In this document: positions 1 through 9,367 of the stretch, piece after piece
Position numbering within the stretch: the stretch's first letter is position 1
Layout of the letters: each line of letters starts with the position of its first letter
DNA from: Deltaproteobacteria bacterium YD0425bin51
GTDB lineage: Bacteria > Desulfobacterota > Desulfobacteria > Desulfobacterales > YD0425bin51
Reading direction: 5' to 3'
NCBI GenBank assembly: GCA_002753225.1
Contig: PDZS01000019.1
Span: 1 to 64,000 of the forward strand
Length of the DNA: 64,000 bases
Program-made: the position numbers and the translations under genes
Notes under the pieces: generated by a model
What the model saw: only the letters and a program-made list of their open reading frames with translations
What the model was told of the DNA's origin: nothing
The model's database searches: none

Positions 1-4
1 TTTA

Positions 5-13
5 TGTTATAAT
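5..13 (+). promoter_or_regulatory. Extended -10 promoter element upstream of prmA
   Basis: A perfect TATAAT lies at 8-13, preceded by TG one base away (5-6), which makes an extended -10 element. The -35 region would fall outside the window. A ribosome binding site (AAAGGGA, 36-42) sits 7 bases before the ATG at 50. I infer that prmA, and possibly the coupled genes behind it, start transcription here. Confidence 0.55.
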
Positions 14-49
14 GTCTATAAAATTTTCTTAATTTAAAGGGATTAACAG

Positions 50-958
50 ATGAAATGGGTAGAGGTAAAGGTTATTTTTGAACCTAAAGATAATTTAGAT
101 CTTTGTGATTTGATTACTGATTCGTTTTATGAAGTAGGGGTAAAAGGCGTTACCATAATAGAACCTGAAACTGAGCCAATAGAAGGTTGGGCAGAAGATG
201 CTTTAAAAGGTAGCGACTTTTATGCAGTAATTGGATATTTTCCGGATAATGAACTCTTAGATAAAAGATGTATCCAGCTTGAAGAATTCCTATTAAAGCA
301 TAATGTTAAAGTAATATATTCGACAATAGATGAACAGGACTGGGCAGAATCTTGGAAAGAATATTTTTTCCCTGAAAAAATAACTGAAAACATAGTAATA
401 AAACCTAGCTGGCGTGAATATAAAGGTAATAAAGAAGAAATCATAATAGAGATTGATCCTGGCATGGCTTTTGGAACAGGATTACATGCTACAACAAGCA
501 TGTGTATTCAGATGATTCAAAAATATATTAAGAAAAATGATACGGTATTAGATGTTGGGACAGGTTCAGGTATACTTATGATTGCAGCTATAAAACTTGG
601 AGCCAAAAAAGTATGCGGAATAGACATTGATGAAGTAGCAGTAGAAATTGCCAAAGATAATCTTAATAAAAATAAAATTTCAGATGACAAATTCAGCATT
701 TTTCCTGGGAATCTTTTGCAAAACATAAAAACAAGTTTTGATATTATTGTTGCAAATATTTTATCAGAAGTTGTTTTAGTTCTTTTAGATGATATAAAAA
801 CTTTTTTGAATCCAGGAGGTATATTTATATTATCAGGAATTACTGAAGTTAACAAAAATCTTGTAATTGATAAGATAAATTTGTTAAACTTTAAACTTAT
901 TGAAGTAATGTCAAAAGATAGATGGGTAGCAATTGTTGGAGGTGACTTTGCATCATGA
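50..958 (+). CDS. prmA: Ribosomal protein L11 methyltransferase (PrmA)
   Basis: SAM-dependent methyltransferase that trimethylates ribosomal protein L11 in the cytoplasm. The 302 residues match the usual family length. Seen directly: an N-terminal substrate-recognition domain (about 1-115), the PrmA-typical motif DPGMAFGTGLHATT at 136-149, the SAM-binding motif VLDVGTGSG at 166-174, and VANIL at 234-238. The ATG at 50 is preceded by a good ribosome binding site. The stop codon overlaps the start of the acyl carrier protein gene (ATGATGA), so the housekeeping gene heads a transcript that runs into a specialised-metabolism-like gene set. I see nothing odd in the protein itself. Confidence 0.95.
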   Translation: MKWVEVKVIFEPKDNLDLCDLITDSFYEVGVKGVTIIEPETEPIEGWAEDALKGSDFYAVIGYFPDNELLDKRCIQLEEFLLKHNVKVIYSTIDEQDWAESWKEYFFPEKITENIVIKPSWREYKGNKEEIIIEIDPGMAFGTGLHATTSMCIQMIQKYIKKNDTVLDVGTGSGILMIAAIKLGAKKVCGIDIDEVAVEIAKDNLNKNKISDDKFSIFPGNLLQNIKTSFDIIVANILSEVVLVLLDDIKTFLNPGGIFILSGITEVNKNLVIDKINLLNFKLIEVMSKDRWVAIVGGDFAS

Positions 959-1224
959 TGATAGAAAATGTAGTTAATAAACTTAAACAGATTATAGTTA
1001 GCGACTTAGATGTTGATCTTAAACTTGAAGACATTGATTTACAAGTTTCGCTCTTTGAAGGAGGACTTGGTTTTGATTCAGTTATTATCGTAGAGTTTAT
1101 ATCGCTAATTGAGGAACGATTTAAATTTAAATTTTCCAATGAAGAATTAGATATGGAGCTTTTTGCAAACTTGGATTTATTGTCTAAATTTATTTACAAA
1201 AAATTGACAGGGAATCATTTATGA
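955..1224 (+). CDS. Acyl carrier protein
   Basis: Small (89 residues) acidic, helical protein with the phosphopantetheine attachment motif GFDSV; the modified serine is Ser42. It would carry an acyl or polyketide intermediate on a 4'-phosphopantetheine arm in the cytoplasm. It differs from a housekeeping AcpP (usually about 78 residues with DSLD), so it is probably a dedicated carrier of a specialised pathway. Two adjacent ATG codons (955 and 958) could both start it; both overlap the prmA stop. Its own stop overlaps the next start (ATGA at 1221), so it is translationally coupled to the unknown protein and, through that, to the sulfotransferase. No phosphopantetheinyl transferase is in the window. 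Confidence 0.85.
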   Translation: MMIENVVNKLKQIIVSDLDVDLKLEDIDLQVSLFEGGLGFDSVIIVEFISLIEERFKFKFSNEELDMELFANLDLLSKFIYKKLTGNHL

Positions 1225-2090
1225 CTCAATTATCCAGAGAACAGTTATATTTTAGCTACATTATGGGGGAGTTGGTTTTTTCCACATCCTTAAATGATTT
1301 TCTGGATTATTTTGGAGAGGATAATATTAAAGAACTGTTAGCGATCTATAATGAACCTCTTGCAAAAAAAAATATAAAAACAAATGAAGAATTATTGAAA
1401 GTAATTCGCATTGATTTTGAAAAGATGATTTATGCTCTTCTGGAAATTAAAAATAAAAAAGCTTTTCAAGTGATTTCCGATATTTTTAATGAAGACAAAA
1501 ATAAAATTATTGAAATAATTACTGGTTTAGAAGGGAAAGGGATATATCATCTTGGATTTGAAGTAAATCAGCCAATGGATTTGATTTTATACAGTTTTAA
1601 CTATTGGATTAATAAGTTTAATTTATATTTTAATAGCGCAGGAAATGAGATAAAAATTGTCAAATTATTTAGGTTCCCTGCTTCACAAGCCTTTCAAAAA
1701 AGAGTAAATGCTTATGTGGAAATTATGAGAATCTGGATAGAAATAGATAAGCATGAAGAAATGTTGGAGTTGTTTGATATTTATCATCCTGTTGCAATTA
1801 CTATGAATGGAAAAAAATCTATGGACCGGCCTAATATTAATCGCTTATTAGCTGGAGATAACATCTGGCATTATGCAATATACGTTGATAATCCAGATAA
1901 AGTTAAAAAATTACACTCGTATTTTAAAATATTATCAGTACAAAATACTATTTATGGACTCCCTTTCCAGGAAATTGTAAATAACACACATGATGGTTCT
2001 TTATATACCAAGATAATAAATAAAGAGAAAAAAATGGAGCTTGAATTTGTCACTGAACTTGTGAGACATCACAATGTTGATTTCACATAG
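1221..2090 (+). CDS. Unrecognised protein in the carrier/sulfotransferase operon
   Basis: A 289-residue soluble protein that I do not recognise. It has no signal peptide or membrane segment. The first two thirds look alpha-helical and are rich in Lys, Glu and Ile. The last 70 residues (from about GDNIWHYAIYVDNPDK) resemble a half-module of the vicinal-oxygen-chelate/glyoxalase fold, in which a His near the start of a beta strand binds metal; this resemblance is weak and is inference only. The gene is coupled by ATGA to the upstream carrier protein and overlaps the downstream sulfotransferase by 17 bases. It therefore probably acts on, or escorts, the same carrier-bound substrate. Confidence 0.7.
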   Translation: MTQLSREQLYFSYIMGELVFSTSLNDFLDYFGEDNIKELLAIYNEPLAKKNIKTNEELLKVIRIDFEKMIYALLEIKNKKAFQVISDIFNEDKNKIIEIITGLEGKGIYHLGFEVNQPMDLILYSFNYWINKFNLYFNSAGNEIKIVKLFRFPASQAFQKRVNAYVEIMRIWIEIDKHEEMLELFDIYHPVAITMNGKKSMDRPNINRLLAGDNIWHYAIYVDNPDKVKKLHSYFKILSVQNTIYGLPFQEIVNNTHDGSLYTKIINKEKKMELEFVTELVRHHNVDFT

Positions 2091-2718
2091 CTTACGTTTT
2101 ATTTTTTTCCACGTACCTAAGACTGCTGGAATAAGCATTAGAGAAGCCCTTAAAGAATATTCCCAAGAACCCGAAAAATTCAAAATAAATCGTCCACCAA
2201 AAATAAAGAACAATAAGCCAAATCCCATGTATGAAATATGGCAGGCTTATCTCCTTCATGCTAAAGCCAAAGATGCAAAGAAAGAGTTATCTCAGGATAT
2301 ATACAATAGCTACTATAAATTTGCTTTTGTTAGAAATCCTTGGGATTTTCAAGTCTCGATGTACATATTTTTAAAAAATATGAAATACAAACCTATATGT
2401 GAGATATCAACTTTTGAGGAATATTTGGACTGGGTGGTAAAAACTAAAAATCCATATCCAAAGGGAGCAACAAAACTTCAAAAAGAAATTTTAACAGATG
2501 ATGATGGAAACATTATAGTTGATTTTATCGGCAGATATGAAAATCTTCAAAAAGATTTTGATCATGTCTGCAATGTTCTTAATATTTCAGCAACGTTACC
2601 CCTTTTAAATAATACAGTGCATAAGGAATATCAATCATATTATAATGATAAAACTCGAAAAATTGTCGATGATCATTTTAAAGCAGATATTCAATTATTT
2701 GATTATAAATTTATATGA
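2074..2718 (+). CDS. PAPS-dependent sulfotransferase family protein
   Basis: Cytoplasmic enzyme predicted to transfer a sulfuryl group from PAPS to a hydroxyl or amine. Seen directly: the 5'-phosphosulfate-binding motif HVPKTAGISI at 13-22 and the 3'-phosphate-binding segment FVRNPWD at 85-91, both typical of the sulfotransferase family 2 group (carbohydrate and lipid-type sulfotransferases). At 214 residues it is compact for the family. There is no membrane anchor, so it should work in the cytosol. The start overlaps the preceding gene by 17 bases and the stop overlaps the sulfatase-maturase start (ATGA). An APS kinase about 13 kb downstream could supply PAPS. The acceptor is unknown; the adjacent carrier protein suggests an acyl-type substrate. 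Confidence 0.85.
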   Translation: MLISHSLRFIFFHVPKTAGISIREALKEYSQEPEKFKINRPPKIKNNKPNPMYEIWQAYLLHAKAKDAKKELSQDIYNSYYKFAFVRNPWDFQVSMYIFLKNMKYKPICEISTFEEYLDWVVKTKNPYPKGATKLQKEILTDDDGNIIVDFIGRYENLQKDFDHVCNVLNISATLPLLNNTVHKEYQSYYNDKTRKIVDDHFKADIQLFDYKFI

Positions 2719-3854
2719 CTTTGCAAAGTGTTGTAATTAAACCAGTTGGATCATTTTGTAATTTGCGCTGCGATTACTGCTTTTACCTTGAAAAATCTCT
2801 ATTATATGATAGCCACCCTTCAAAGCACCTCATGACTGAAAAAATTCTTGAAGAACTTATTAAAAATATGTTTGCATGCACAAGTTACCCTACTTTTATT
2901 TGGCATGGAGGTGAACCAACGCTTATAGGCTTGAATTTTTTTATTAAAGCAGTTGTTTATCAAAAATACTATTCAAATGGTAAATCATTTGCCAATGCTA
3001 TTCAAACCAATGGTATGCTTTTAGATGACAATTGGGCAAATTTTTTACGAGATGAAAATTTTTTAGTAGGGATATCAATAGATGGTCCAAAACACGTGCA
3101 TGACATATACCGCAAAGATAATCATGGCAAAGGTACATTTGAAACAGTTTTTGAAAAAGCTAAGATGCTTCTTTCAAAAGGCGTTCAGGTTAACATTTTG
3201 GCTACAGTTAATAATTATTCAGTTAAATACATAACTGAAATTTACAATTTTTTTGTTAAAAATGGTTTCAATTTTATGCAGTTTAATCCTGTAGTTGAGC
3301 GGGATAAAACTAATCCTGATTTTGTTGCTTCTTATTCTGTAAAAGCGAAAGATTATGGACGCTTCTTATGTGAATTATTTGACCTATGGATAGCTGATTT
3401 TGATTTTAAAAATCTTAAACAAAAAACTTCCATAAGATTTTTTGATTCTTTGATAAGAAAGTTTGTTGGAATGACAACAGATCATTGCATTTTTCAAAAG
3501 AAGTGTGGTAATTATTTGGTTTGTGAACATAATGGGGATATATTTTCATGTGATTATCTAGTTTCTAAGGATACTTATATTGGAAATTTGAATGAAATAT
3601 CTCTTAATGATGCTTTTTATTCTTCATCTCATATTGCTTTTGCAAATCAAAAAGCCGAACTTGGAAACGAATGTAAAAACTGTAAATGGATAGAATTATG
3701 TTATGGAGGATGTATTAAAGATCGTACTAGTGACCCCCAAGATAAAGGGCATAATCATTTTTGTATTTCAAACCAATATTTTTTTAAAAAAGCAGAATCA
3801 AGGCTAAAAAAACTAGCAATGCTTTATCATATTTATTATAAACATTTAGAATAA
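2715..3854 (+). CDS. Anaerobic sulfatase-maturating enzyme (radical SAM/SPASM)
   Basis: Radical SAM enzyme that oxidises a Ser or Cys in nascent sulfatases to the catalytic formylglycine. Seen directly: the [4Fe-4S] SAM motif C15-x3-C19-x2-C22 inside GSFCNLRCDYC, the WHGGEPTL segment, and a C-terminal SPASM-type region rich in cysteines (from about residue 258, including CKNC and CYGGC) that would bind two auxiliary clusters. The 379-residue length fits the family. The start codon overlaps the sulfotransferase stop (ATGA). The gene lies 12 bases upstream of a sulfatase with a Ser-type motif, its probable substrate, which fits maturases of the AtsB type that accept Ser. It works in the cytoplasm, before export of the sulfatase. 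Confidence 0.92.
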   Translation: MTLQSVVIKPVGSFCNLRCDYCFYLEKSLLYDSHPSKHLMTEKILEELIKNMFACTSYPTFIWHGGEPTLIGLNFFIKAVVYQKYYSNGKSFANAIQTNGMLLDDNWANFLRDENFLVGISIDGPKHVHDIYRKDNHGKGTFETVFEKAKMLLSKGVQVNILATVNNYSVKYITEIYNFFVKNGFNFMQFNPVVERDKTNPDFVASYSVKAKDYGRFLCELFDLWIADFDFKNLKQKTSIRFFDSLIRKFVGMTTDHCIFQKKCGNYLVCEHNGDIFSCDYLVSKDTYIGNLNEISLNDAFYSSSHIAFANQKAELGNECKNCKWIELCYGGCIKDRTSDPQDKGHNHFCISNQYFFKKAESRLKKLAMLYHIYYKHLE

Positions 3855-3866
3855 AGGATTATATTT

Positions 3867-5600
3867 ATGTACGTTAAAAAGCTTTTAAATGTTCATTTGT
3901 GGGCGTGGATTTTTTTTACCATATTTACACTGGCTTTGGGATGTGGCGGCAAAAATATGAATGCTCCAGTTTCTAGTGAAGATAGGACTCCTAAAAAGAA
4001 ACCAAACTTTATTACACTTGTCATGGATGATATGGGCTGGTCGGATTGTGGATTTATGGGGAGTGAAATACCGACCCCAAATATTGATAATCTAGCTAAC
4101 AACAGCACAGTTTTTACTAATTTTTATGCAGCCTCAACTTCATCTCCATCACGCTCCCAACTTTTTACAGGGAAAGATTGTCATCAGGTTGGAGCAGGAA
4201 CTATGTGCGGATATATACTTCCACAGCTTAAAGGTAAACCAGGTTATGAATGCACGCTTCAGTTTTATGCTCCAACATTTGCTGAAGTGCTTCAGGATGA
4301 AGGTTATCATACAATGTTTACTGGCAAATGGCATTTGGGAATGAAAGATGAACTGCTTCCAAATGCAAGAGGATTTAAAGATGCCCGTGGTGTTATTCTT
4401 GAAGGTGTAGCAAACTTTTTTGCAAATGATGATGGGAGCATAATTCCAGAAATGCCGCCCGCCGCATATAAAAGATATAATCGAAAAACTTTTTGGAATG
4501 AGAACGGAAAAGAACTGACGCATTTCCCTAAAGATTTTTATGCCACAAACTATCTTACAGATAAAGCAATTGATATGCTAAAGGTTAAACCAAAAAATAA
4601 ACCGTTTTATCTCAATATCTCTTATAATGCTGTTCATTTCCCTTTGCAGGCTCCAGAAGAAGTTACTAAAAAATATATGTCTACATATTCTAAAGGTTGG
4701 GATATAATTAGAAAAGAACGCTTTGAACGCCAAAAAGCCTTAGGATATTTTTCGTCTGATGCTGTTTTACCTAAAAGGGATGATGTTCCTGCGTGGGATA
4801 GTTTAAGCGAAAAAGAAAAGCAGATTGAAACTAAAAAGATGGCTATATATGCAGCTATGCTCGATATAGTAGATCAAAATATTGGCATATTAATAAAACA
4901 CCTTAAAGAAAGCGGCGAATATGAAAATACAGTAATTATTTTCTTGTCTGATAACGGAGCATCCAGTAGGGACCCATCTGTTGATAAAGCTTATCATATG
5001 GTAGATTGGATAAAGAAGAATTTTGATAATAGTTATGAAAGCCTTGGAACTAAAAGGTCATACTTTGGTATCACTAAAGGCTGGGCTATGGCGGCAAACA
5101 CACCTTTTAACAGATTCAAGGCAACAATGTATGAAGGGGGTGTTCATACATCTGCATTTGTTCATTATCCAAAGGCAAAAAAATCTTACAAAAAATATGA
5201 TTGTGTTACTTCAATTATGGATATTGCTCCAACCATTTTAGAATTAGCAGATATTTCATATCCTAAAGAATATAAAGGGAAATCTTTATCTCCGATGCAA
5301 GGAGTTTCTTTTGCTGGTCTAATTCAAGATAAATCCTTTAAGTCTGTTTGTGATAAAAATCGTTATCTTGGCTGGGAATTTGTTGGCATTAAAGGCTTGA
5401 GATATGGAGACTTAAAACTTTCTCAAGAAGGGGGGGATAATGAGTTCCATTTCTTTAATCTATCAGAAGATCCATTTGAAACTGATGAACTTTCTAAAAA
5501 ATTGCCGGAAAAATTTGAAGAATTAAAAAAAGTATATAAAAAATACCAAGAAGAAAATGGTGTTGTTGATATACCTAATAAAATAGGAGCAGGAGGTTAA
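3867..5600 (+). CDS. Ser-type arylsulfatase, predicted lipoprotein
   Basis: Sulfate-ester hydrolase of the alkaline-phosphatase-like sulfatase family. Seen directly: a signal peptide ending in a lipobox (LALGC, Cys26), metal-binding Asp54-Asp55 in VMDDMGW, and the sulfatase signature SSPSRSQLFTG with the modifiable residue Ser92. This is a serine where many sulfatases have cysteine, so maturation should need the anaerobic maturase encoded just upstream. Also present are a TGKWHLG segment and a later LSDNGASS segment, as expected. The 577-residue length is normal. It should sit in the periplasm or on the outer membrane, whereas the sulfotransferase of the same operon is cytosolic; the two would act on opposite sides of export. 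The substrate is unknown. Confidence 0.92.
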   Translation: MYVKKLLNVHLWAWIFFTIFTLALGCGGKNMNAPVSSEDRTPKKKPNFITLVMDDMGWSDCGFMGSEIPTPNIDNLANNSTVFTNFYAASTSSPSRSQLFTGKDCHQVGAGTMCGYILPQLKGKPGYECTLQFYAPTFAEVLQDEGYHTMFTGKWHLGMKDELLPNARGFKDARGVILEGVANFFANDDGSIIPEMPPAAYKRYNRKTFWNENGKELTHFPKDFYATNYLTDKAIDMLKVKPKNKPFYLNISYNAVHFPLQAPEEVTKKYMSTYSKGWDIIRKERFERQKALGYFSSDAVLPKRDDVPAWDSLSEKEKQIETKKMAIYAAMLDIVDQNIGILIKHLKESGEYENTVIIFLSDNGASSRDPSVDKAYHMVDWIKKNFDNSYESLGTKRSYFGITKGWAMAANTPFNRFKATMYEGGVHTSAFVHYPKAKKSYKKYDCVTSIMDIAPTILELADISYPKEYKGKSLSPMQGVSFAGLIQDKSFKSVCDKNRYLGWEFVGIKGLRYGDLKLSQEGGDNEFHFFNLSEDPFETDELSKKLPEKFEELKKVYKKYQEENGVVDIPNKIGAGG

Positions 5601-5608
5601 TGTAAGTT

Positions 5609-6247
5609 ATGAAAATATTAATTTTAGGCGCTACAGGGAGAACAGGTAATTTAGTATGCAGGGAAGCTTTATCAAGAAATTATGAAGTTAAAGCAATTGT
5701 CAGAAATAAAGACAAAATTGGTATATCAGGAATAGAGTGCTATGAAGGTGTTCCAACTGATGAAACTTTAATAAAAAAAGCAATAAAGAATGTTGATGCT
5801 GCAGTCTGCTGTTTAAATATTTCCCGTAAATCAGAATTCCCGTGGGCAAAACTTATAGCCCCAGAAACACTAATTTCTGATAGTATAAAAGCATTAATTA
5901 AAGTTATGGAAGAAGAAAATATCAAAAGGATTGTAACAATAAGCGCTTGGGGTGCAGAGGAATCTTTACCTCAGCTTAAGTGGATATTTAGACTTTTGAT
6001 TAAGTACAGCAACATACAATTGGGTTTTAATGACCATAACCGGCAGGAAAAAATATTGAAACAATCAGCGTTAGACTGGACGATTGTTCGTCCTGTATTT
6101 TTAAATAATAATGATTCGTCAAACTACCAAGTTACTGATAAAAATCCTGTAAAAATTGGAGTTAGCAGGAAAGCAGTTGCAAAGTTTATTGTAGATGTGC
6201 TAGATAAAAATCTATTTATTAAAGAAAAACCAATTATTTATCAATAA
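5609..6247 (+). CDS. NAD(P)-binding oxidoreductase, NmrA/atypical SDR type
   Basis: A 212-residue Rossmann-fold protein with the dinucleotide-binding motif GATGRTG at 7-13, followed by a basic segment (IVRNKDK) that often marks NADP(H) preference. Length and motifs fit the NAD(P)H-binding/NmrA-like branch of atypical short-chain dehydrogenases. This branch includes both reductases and redox sensors that lack the YxxxK catalytic pair, and I see no clear YxxxK here. It starts 8 bases after the sulfatase stop, so it belongs to the same transcript. The substrate cannot be told from sequence. Confidence 0.75.
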   Translation: MKILILGATGRTGNLVCREALSRNYEVKAIVRNKDKIGISGIECYEGVPTDETLIKKAIKNVDAAVCCLNISRKSEFPWAKLIAPETLISDSIKALIKVMEEENIKRIVTISAWGAEESLPQLKWIFRLLIKYSNIQLGFNDHNRQEKILKQSALDWTIVRPVFLNNNDSSNYQVTDKNPVKIGVSRKAVAKFIVDVLDKNLFIKEKPIIYQ

Positions 6248-6268
6248 ATTTAAAGGAGAAAAAATAAT

Positions 6269-7471
6269 ATGAAAAGGTTTTTAGGTTTAATGATTGCTGC
6301 AATTTTAATGATCTCTTTTGCTGTATCAGCACAAGCTGTTTCTTGGAAAGTAGGAGATGTCGATTTTTCTATTAATGGAAGTATAAGAACTGAAATGAGT
6401 TATCAATTGGCAAGCCGTGGTGATAACAATAAAAAGCCTGATAGAAATACTTTCATATTAGAAAGCCCAGGTAATAGCTGGATAAGGACGTCATTAAAAT
6501 ATGATAAACTTGATGCTGTTGCAGAATTTGGTCTTATCCTTGAAGATCATGATGTTCTTAGATTTATGCGGCATGCTTTTATCTCATATGATTTAGGCAC
6601 AGGGAATAAACTTATCATAGGAAGGACATGGACAATACTTGCTGAAGATGGCGCATTTCAACGCGAAGGCTGGGACAGCGGGCTGTGGGGGGCAGGAGAA
6701 CTTTTTGCATTCAGGCATGAACAGATACAATTTTTTCATAAAGGGGAGGAGTTTACATTTAAATGCTCTATTGAAGATAGTTTGAAAATAGAGGGAGATA
6801 ATTTTGGATTGAAAAATGATTATACAACAGAAGATATTTTCCCTGCATTCTATGCTAACCTTTCTTATTCTAACGGTGGATTTAAAATAAATCCAAGTGC
6901 GTTTGTTCAAAGTTATAAACTTAAATCAAATAAAGATAATCCCAATAATAAAGATATAACTGTTACAGCATACGCTGGAGCCTTAAATACAAGCTATAGA
7001 AACAATATTATAGGAATATCAACAGAAATTTGGTATGGCCAGAACCTTTATATCCATCTTGCTGAATCTAATATTAGTCAACACAACGGTTTTCAATTAC
7101 AACGACTAGATGCTTCCACAATAATTGGGAAACCTGTTGCTAATAATGCGGGAGATGACATTAATAATGTAAATTGCATGGGTGGATGGGTACAGGTTGC
7201 AGTGTTTCTAAATAAAGCTATGATATATCGTATAGGTGGAGGATATCAAGAGGCAGACAGCGGGATGAGTGGAATTAACTATGAAGATAAATTATACACA
7301 TGGGGTGTTTATACTAATTTTGAATATATGGTTTTAAAAGGTTTTAGAGTTATACCAGGAATTGCATATTTAAATTGGGGAAAAGATGTTAATAAAAATA
7401 GATTTGGAACTAATAAAAACAGCTTAGGAAATGACACATTCTTTGGCGTATTTTTCCAATATGATTTTTAA
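6269..7471 (+). CDS. Outer-membrane porin-like beta-barrel protein
   Basis: A 400-residue protein with a clear Sec signal peptide (cleavage likely after AQA, residue 23). The body has alternating aromatic and polar beta strands, and the final residue is Phe (YDF), the usual outer-membrane insertion signal of beta-barrel proteins. The segment IIGRTW near residue 113 and the overall pattern resemble DcaP-like porins, but I hold that only as a resemblance. A good ribosome binding site (AAAGGAG) precedes the ATG. In this operon it could be the outer-membrane channel for the sulfated compound or for the sulfatase's substrate; that link is inference from position. Confidence 0.72.
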   Translation: MKRFLGLMIAAILMISFAVSAQAVSWKVGDVDFSINGSIRTEMSYQLASRGDNNKKPDRNTFILESPGNSWIRTSLKYDKLDAVAEFGLILEDHDVLRFMRHAFISYDLGTGNKLIIGRTWTILAEDGAFQREGWDSGLWGAGELFAFRHEQIQFFHKGEEFTFKCSIEDSLKIEGDNFGLKNDYTTEDIFPAFYANLSYSNGGFKINPSAFVQSYKLKSNKDNPNNKDITVTAYAGALNTSYRNNIIGISTEIWYGQNLYIHLAESNISQHNGFQLQRLDASTIIGKPVANNAGDDINNVNCMGGWVQVAVFLNKAMIYRIGGGYQEADSGMSGINYEDKLYTWGVYTNFEYMVLKGFRVIPGIAYLNWGKDVNKNRFGTNKNSLGNDTFFGVFFQYDF

Positions 7472-7489
7472 TTAACTGAGGATATTAAA

Positions 7490-9367
7490 ATGCCGTTGAT
7501 TGATGTATATAGAGTTCACCTAAACCCTTTTAATACTTTTCCACTAGCTCTTGGAAATATAGTGGCTATGGTAAAAAGACATAAGCCTGAATTATTGGAT
7601 ATGCTTAATTTTGAAACACCATGGCTGACAGATAAATCTATTATTAAAGAAAAATTGCAGGGAATAAAACCTGCCATTTTTCTAATCTCTGATTATGTAT
7701 GGAATTTAAAAGCGCATAATTTTTTATGTCGAGCATTAAAAGATAATAATCCTAACCACATAATCATTCGTGGTGGTCCCTCTATTCCTTATCATGACTC
7801 TACATTTTTAGAGAAACATGAATATGTAGATTTCACTGTAAACGGGGAAGGCGAAGCTACTTGCATGGAACTTATACATCAGCTTTGTACAGAAAAAAAC
7901 TACGCTATTATTAAGGGAATATCTTTCCGTAATAAAAATAATGTTGTTATGACAGAAGAAAGAGAGCGGATCAAAGATCTTTCTATTATTCCATCTCCAT
8001 ATTTGACAGGAGAATTTGGTTCGATTCTATCAAAATTCAATTGTGCTGTAGTTGAAACTAATAGAGGATGCCCATACAAATGTGCATATTGCGCATGGGG
8101 CGGCTATCTTAATAAAGTCATAAAATATGATTTATTGCGAATTTTTGAAGAATTGGAGTGGATATGTTCCCACAATATTCCATCGTTATGGATAGCAGAC
8201 GCTAATTTTGGAATCCTTGAGCAGGATATAGCAATTGCTGAACATTTATGTAAACTAAAAGCTAAATATGGTTCCCCTAAGAATTTAATAATTACTTATG
8301 CTAATAATAAAACTCGCACAATGGAAATCAGCAGGTTGTTTATTGAAGCTAAAATATTGACTTCTTTAAGTTTTGCCATACAAACCTCCGATGATACAAC
8401 TCTACGAAATATTAATCGCAAACCCATTTCTAATGATTATTTTAGGACTTTGAGGGATGAATACGTTAAATATCAGCTCCCTGTTATGATACATTTAATG
8501 ATGGGATTACCGGGCAGTACTTATAAATCATTTAAACATGATATAAATTTAGTTTTGGAAGAAAAAACATTCCCCCATATCTTTACTACAGTTATATTAG
8601 AAAATACAATTATGACTAAGCCAGAATACCGAAAGCAGCATGGAATTATCACTGAAATTTTTAAAAGTGAAGAATTTGATGAAGAATGGGAAGTAATTGT
8701 AACTGCTAATTCTTTCAGTAAAAAAGAATATAAAGAGATTCATCTATTTTGTGCATGGGTTCATTTTGCTGTTTGTTATAGGACACTAAAATATATTATA
8801 TACTTTGCGGCAACAGAACTGCAAATATTACAAGTCAATCTATTAGAAATAATTTTAAATATTGGACAAAACGAGCTTGCTAAAGATGAAAAAGAATATC
8901 GTTATCCAATACTAAAAACTATTGTTAAAGCGTTAACAGAAAAGGTAGAAAAATTTTTTGAACAAAAAATTTATATGGTTATTCGCCTTCATCCAAGGGA
9001 TTTATTTTTAAAATTAGATGAATTAAACCAATGGGAGCAATTTTATAATGAAATTTTCGATATTTTACATTTAAGGTTTGGCTTGGATTCTGAAATGCTA
9101 ACTGCAGTAATTAAAATGCAAAAAAGTATTTTACCTTCTAAGCATAATCCTTTACATGAAGATGAGCTCCCATATGATTTTGTATCCTATTATTTTCAGG
9201 ATATAGGGGAAGGACAAAAGAAATCCTTAGAACAATTTAAATACCCTATACATTTTGCGGTGAAAGACCCTAAAAATTTTTGTAATAGTATTGACCTTAT
9301 AGAAAGGAGTCCTAGCATTCTTTTGGCTTATTTTGAACTTGATTCCCCATTATGGAGGAATGAGTGA
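7490..9367 (+). CDS. Radical SAM protein with B12-binding-like N-terminus, copy 1
   Basis: A 625-residue cytoplasmic radical SAM protein. The N-terminal ~170 residues have the layout of cobalamin-binding radical SAM enzymes (segments IIIRGGPSIP and VNGEGEATC), but the classical DxHxxG cobalamin ligand motif is not visible. The [4Fe-4S] motif is C194-x3-C198-x2-C201 in NRGCPYKCAYC. The C-terminal ~250 residues are family-specific and end in FELDSPLWR. The gene at 12170 is a full-length paralogue with the same start (IDVYRVHLN) and tail, and a remnant of a third copy lies at 10728. Its 3' end overlaps the convergent ligase gene by 40 bases. Such enzymes often methylate or rearrange unactivated carbons; the actual reaction is unknown. 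Confidence 0.85.
   Translation: MPLIDVYRVHLNPFNTFPLALGNIVAMVKRHKPELLDMLNFETPWLTDKSIIKEKLQGIKPAIFLISDYVWNLKAHNFLCRALKDNNPNHIIIRGGPSIPYHDSTFLEKHEYVDFTVNGEGEATCMELIHQLCTEKNYAIIKGISFRNKNNVVMTEERERIKDLSIIPSPYLTGEFGSILSKFNCAVVETNRGCPYKCAYCAWGGYLNKVIKYDLLRIFEELEWICSHNIPSLWIADANFGILEQDIAIAEHLCKLKAKYGSPKNLIITYANNKTRTMEISRLFIEAKILTSLSFAIQTSDDTTLRNINRKPISNDYFRTLRDEYVKYQLPVMIHLMMGLPGSTYKSFKHDINLVLEEKTFPHIFTTVILENTIMTKPEYRKQHGIITEIFKSEEFDEEWEVIVTANSFSKKEYKEIHLFCAWVHFAVCYRTLKYIIYFAATELQILQVNLLEIILNIGQNELAKDEKEYRYPILKTIVKALTEKVEKFFEQKIYMVIRLHPRDLFLKLDELNQWEQFYNEIFDILHLRFGLDSEMLTAVIKMQKSILPSKHNPLHEDELPYDFVSYYFQDIGEGQKKSLEQFKYPIHFAVKDPKNFCNSIDLIERSPSILLAYFELDSPLWRNE

Noticed and set aside
220..855. Minus-strand open frames opposite prmA
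   Set aside because: They are shadows of a well-conserved gene in another frame, with no ribosome binding site and no family resemblance.
955..2718. Terminal-alkene formation by a sulfotransferase/thioesterase pair, as in the curacin pathway
   Set aside because: The sulfotransferase is a stand-alone family-2-type enzyme and no thioesterase partner is visible, so the analogy lacks support.
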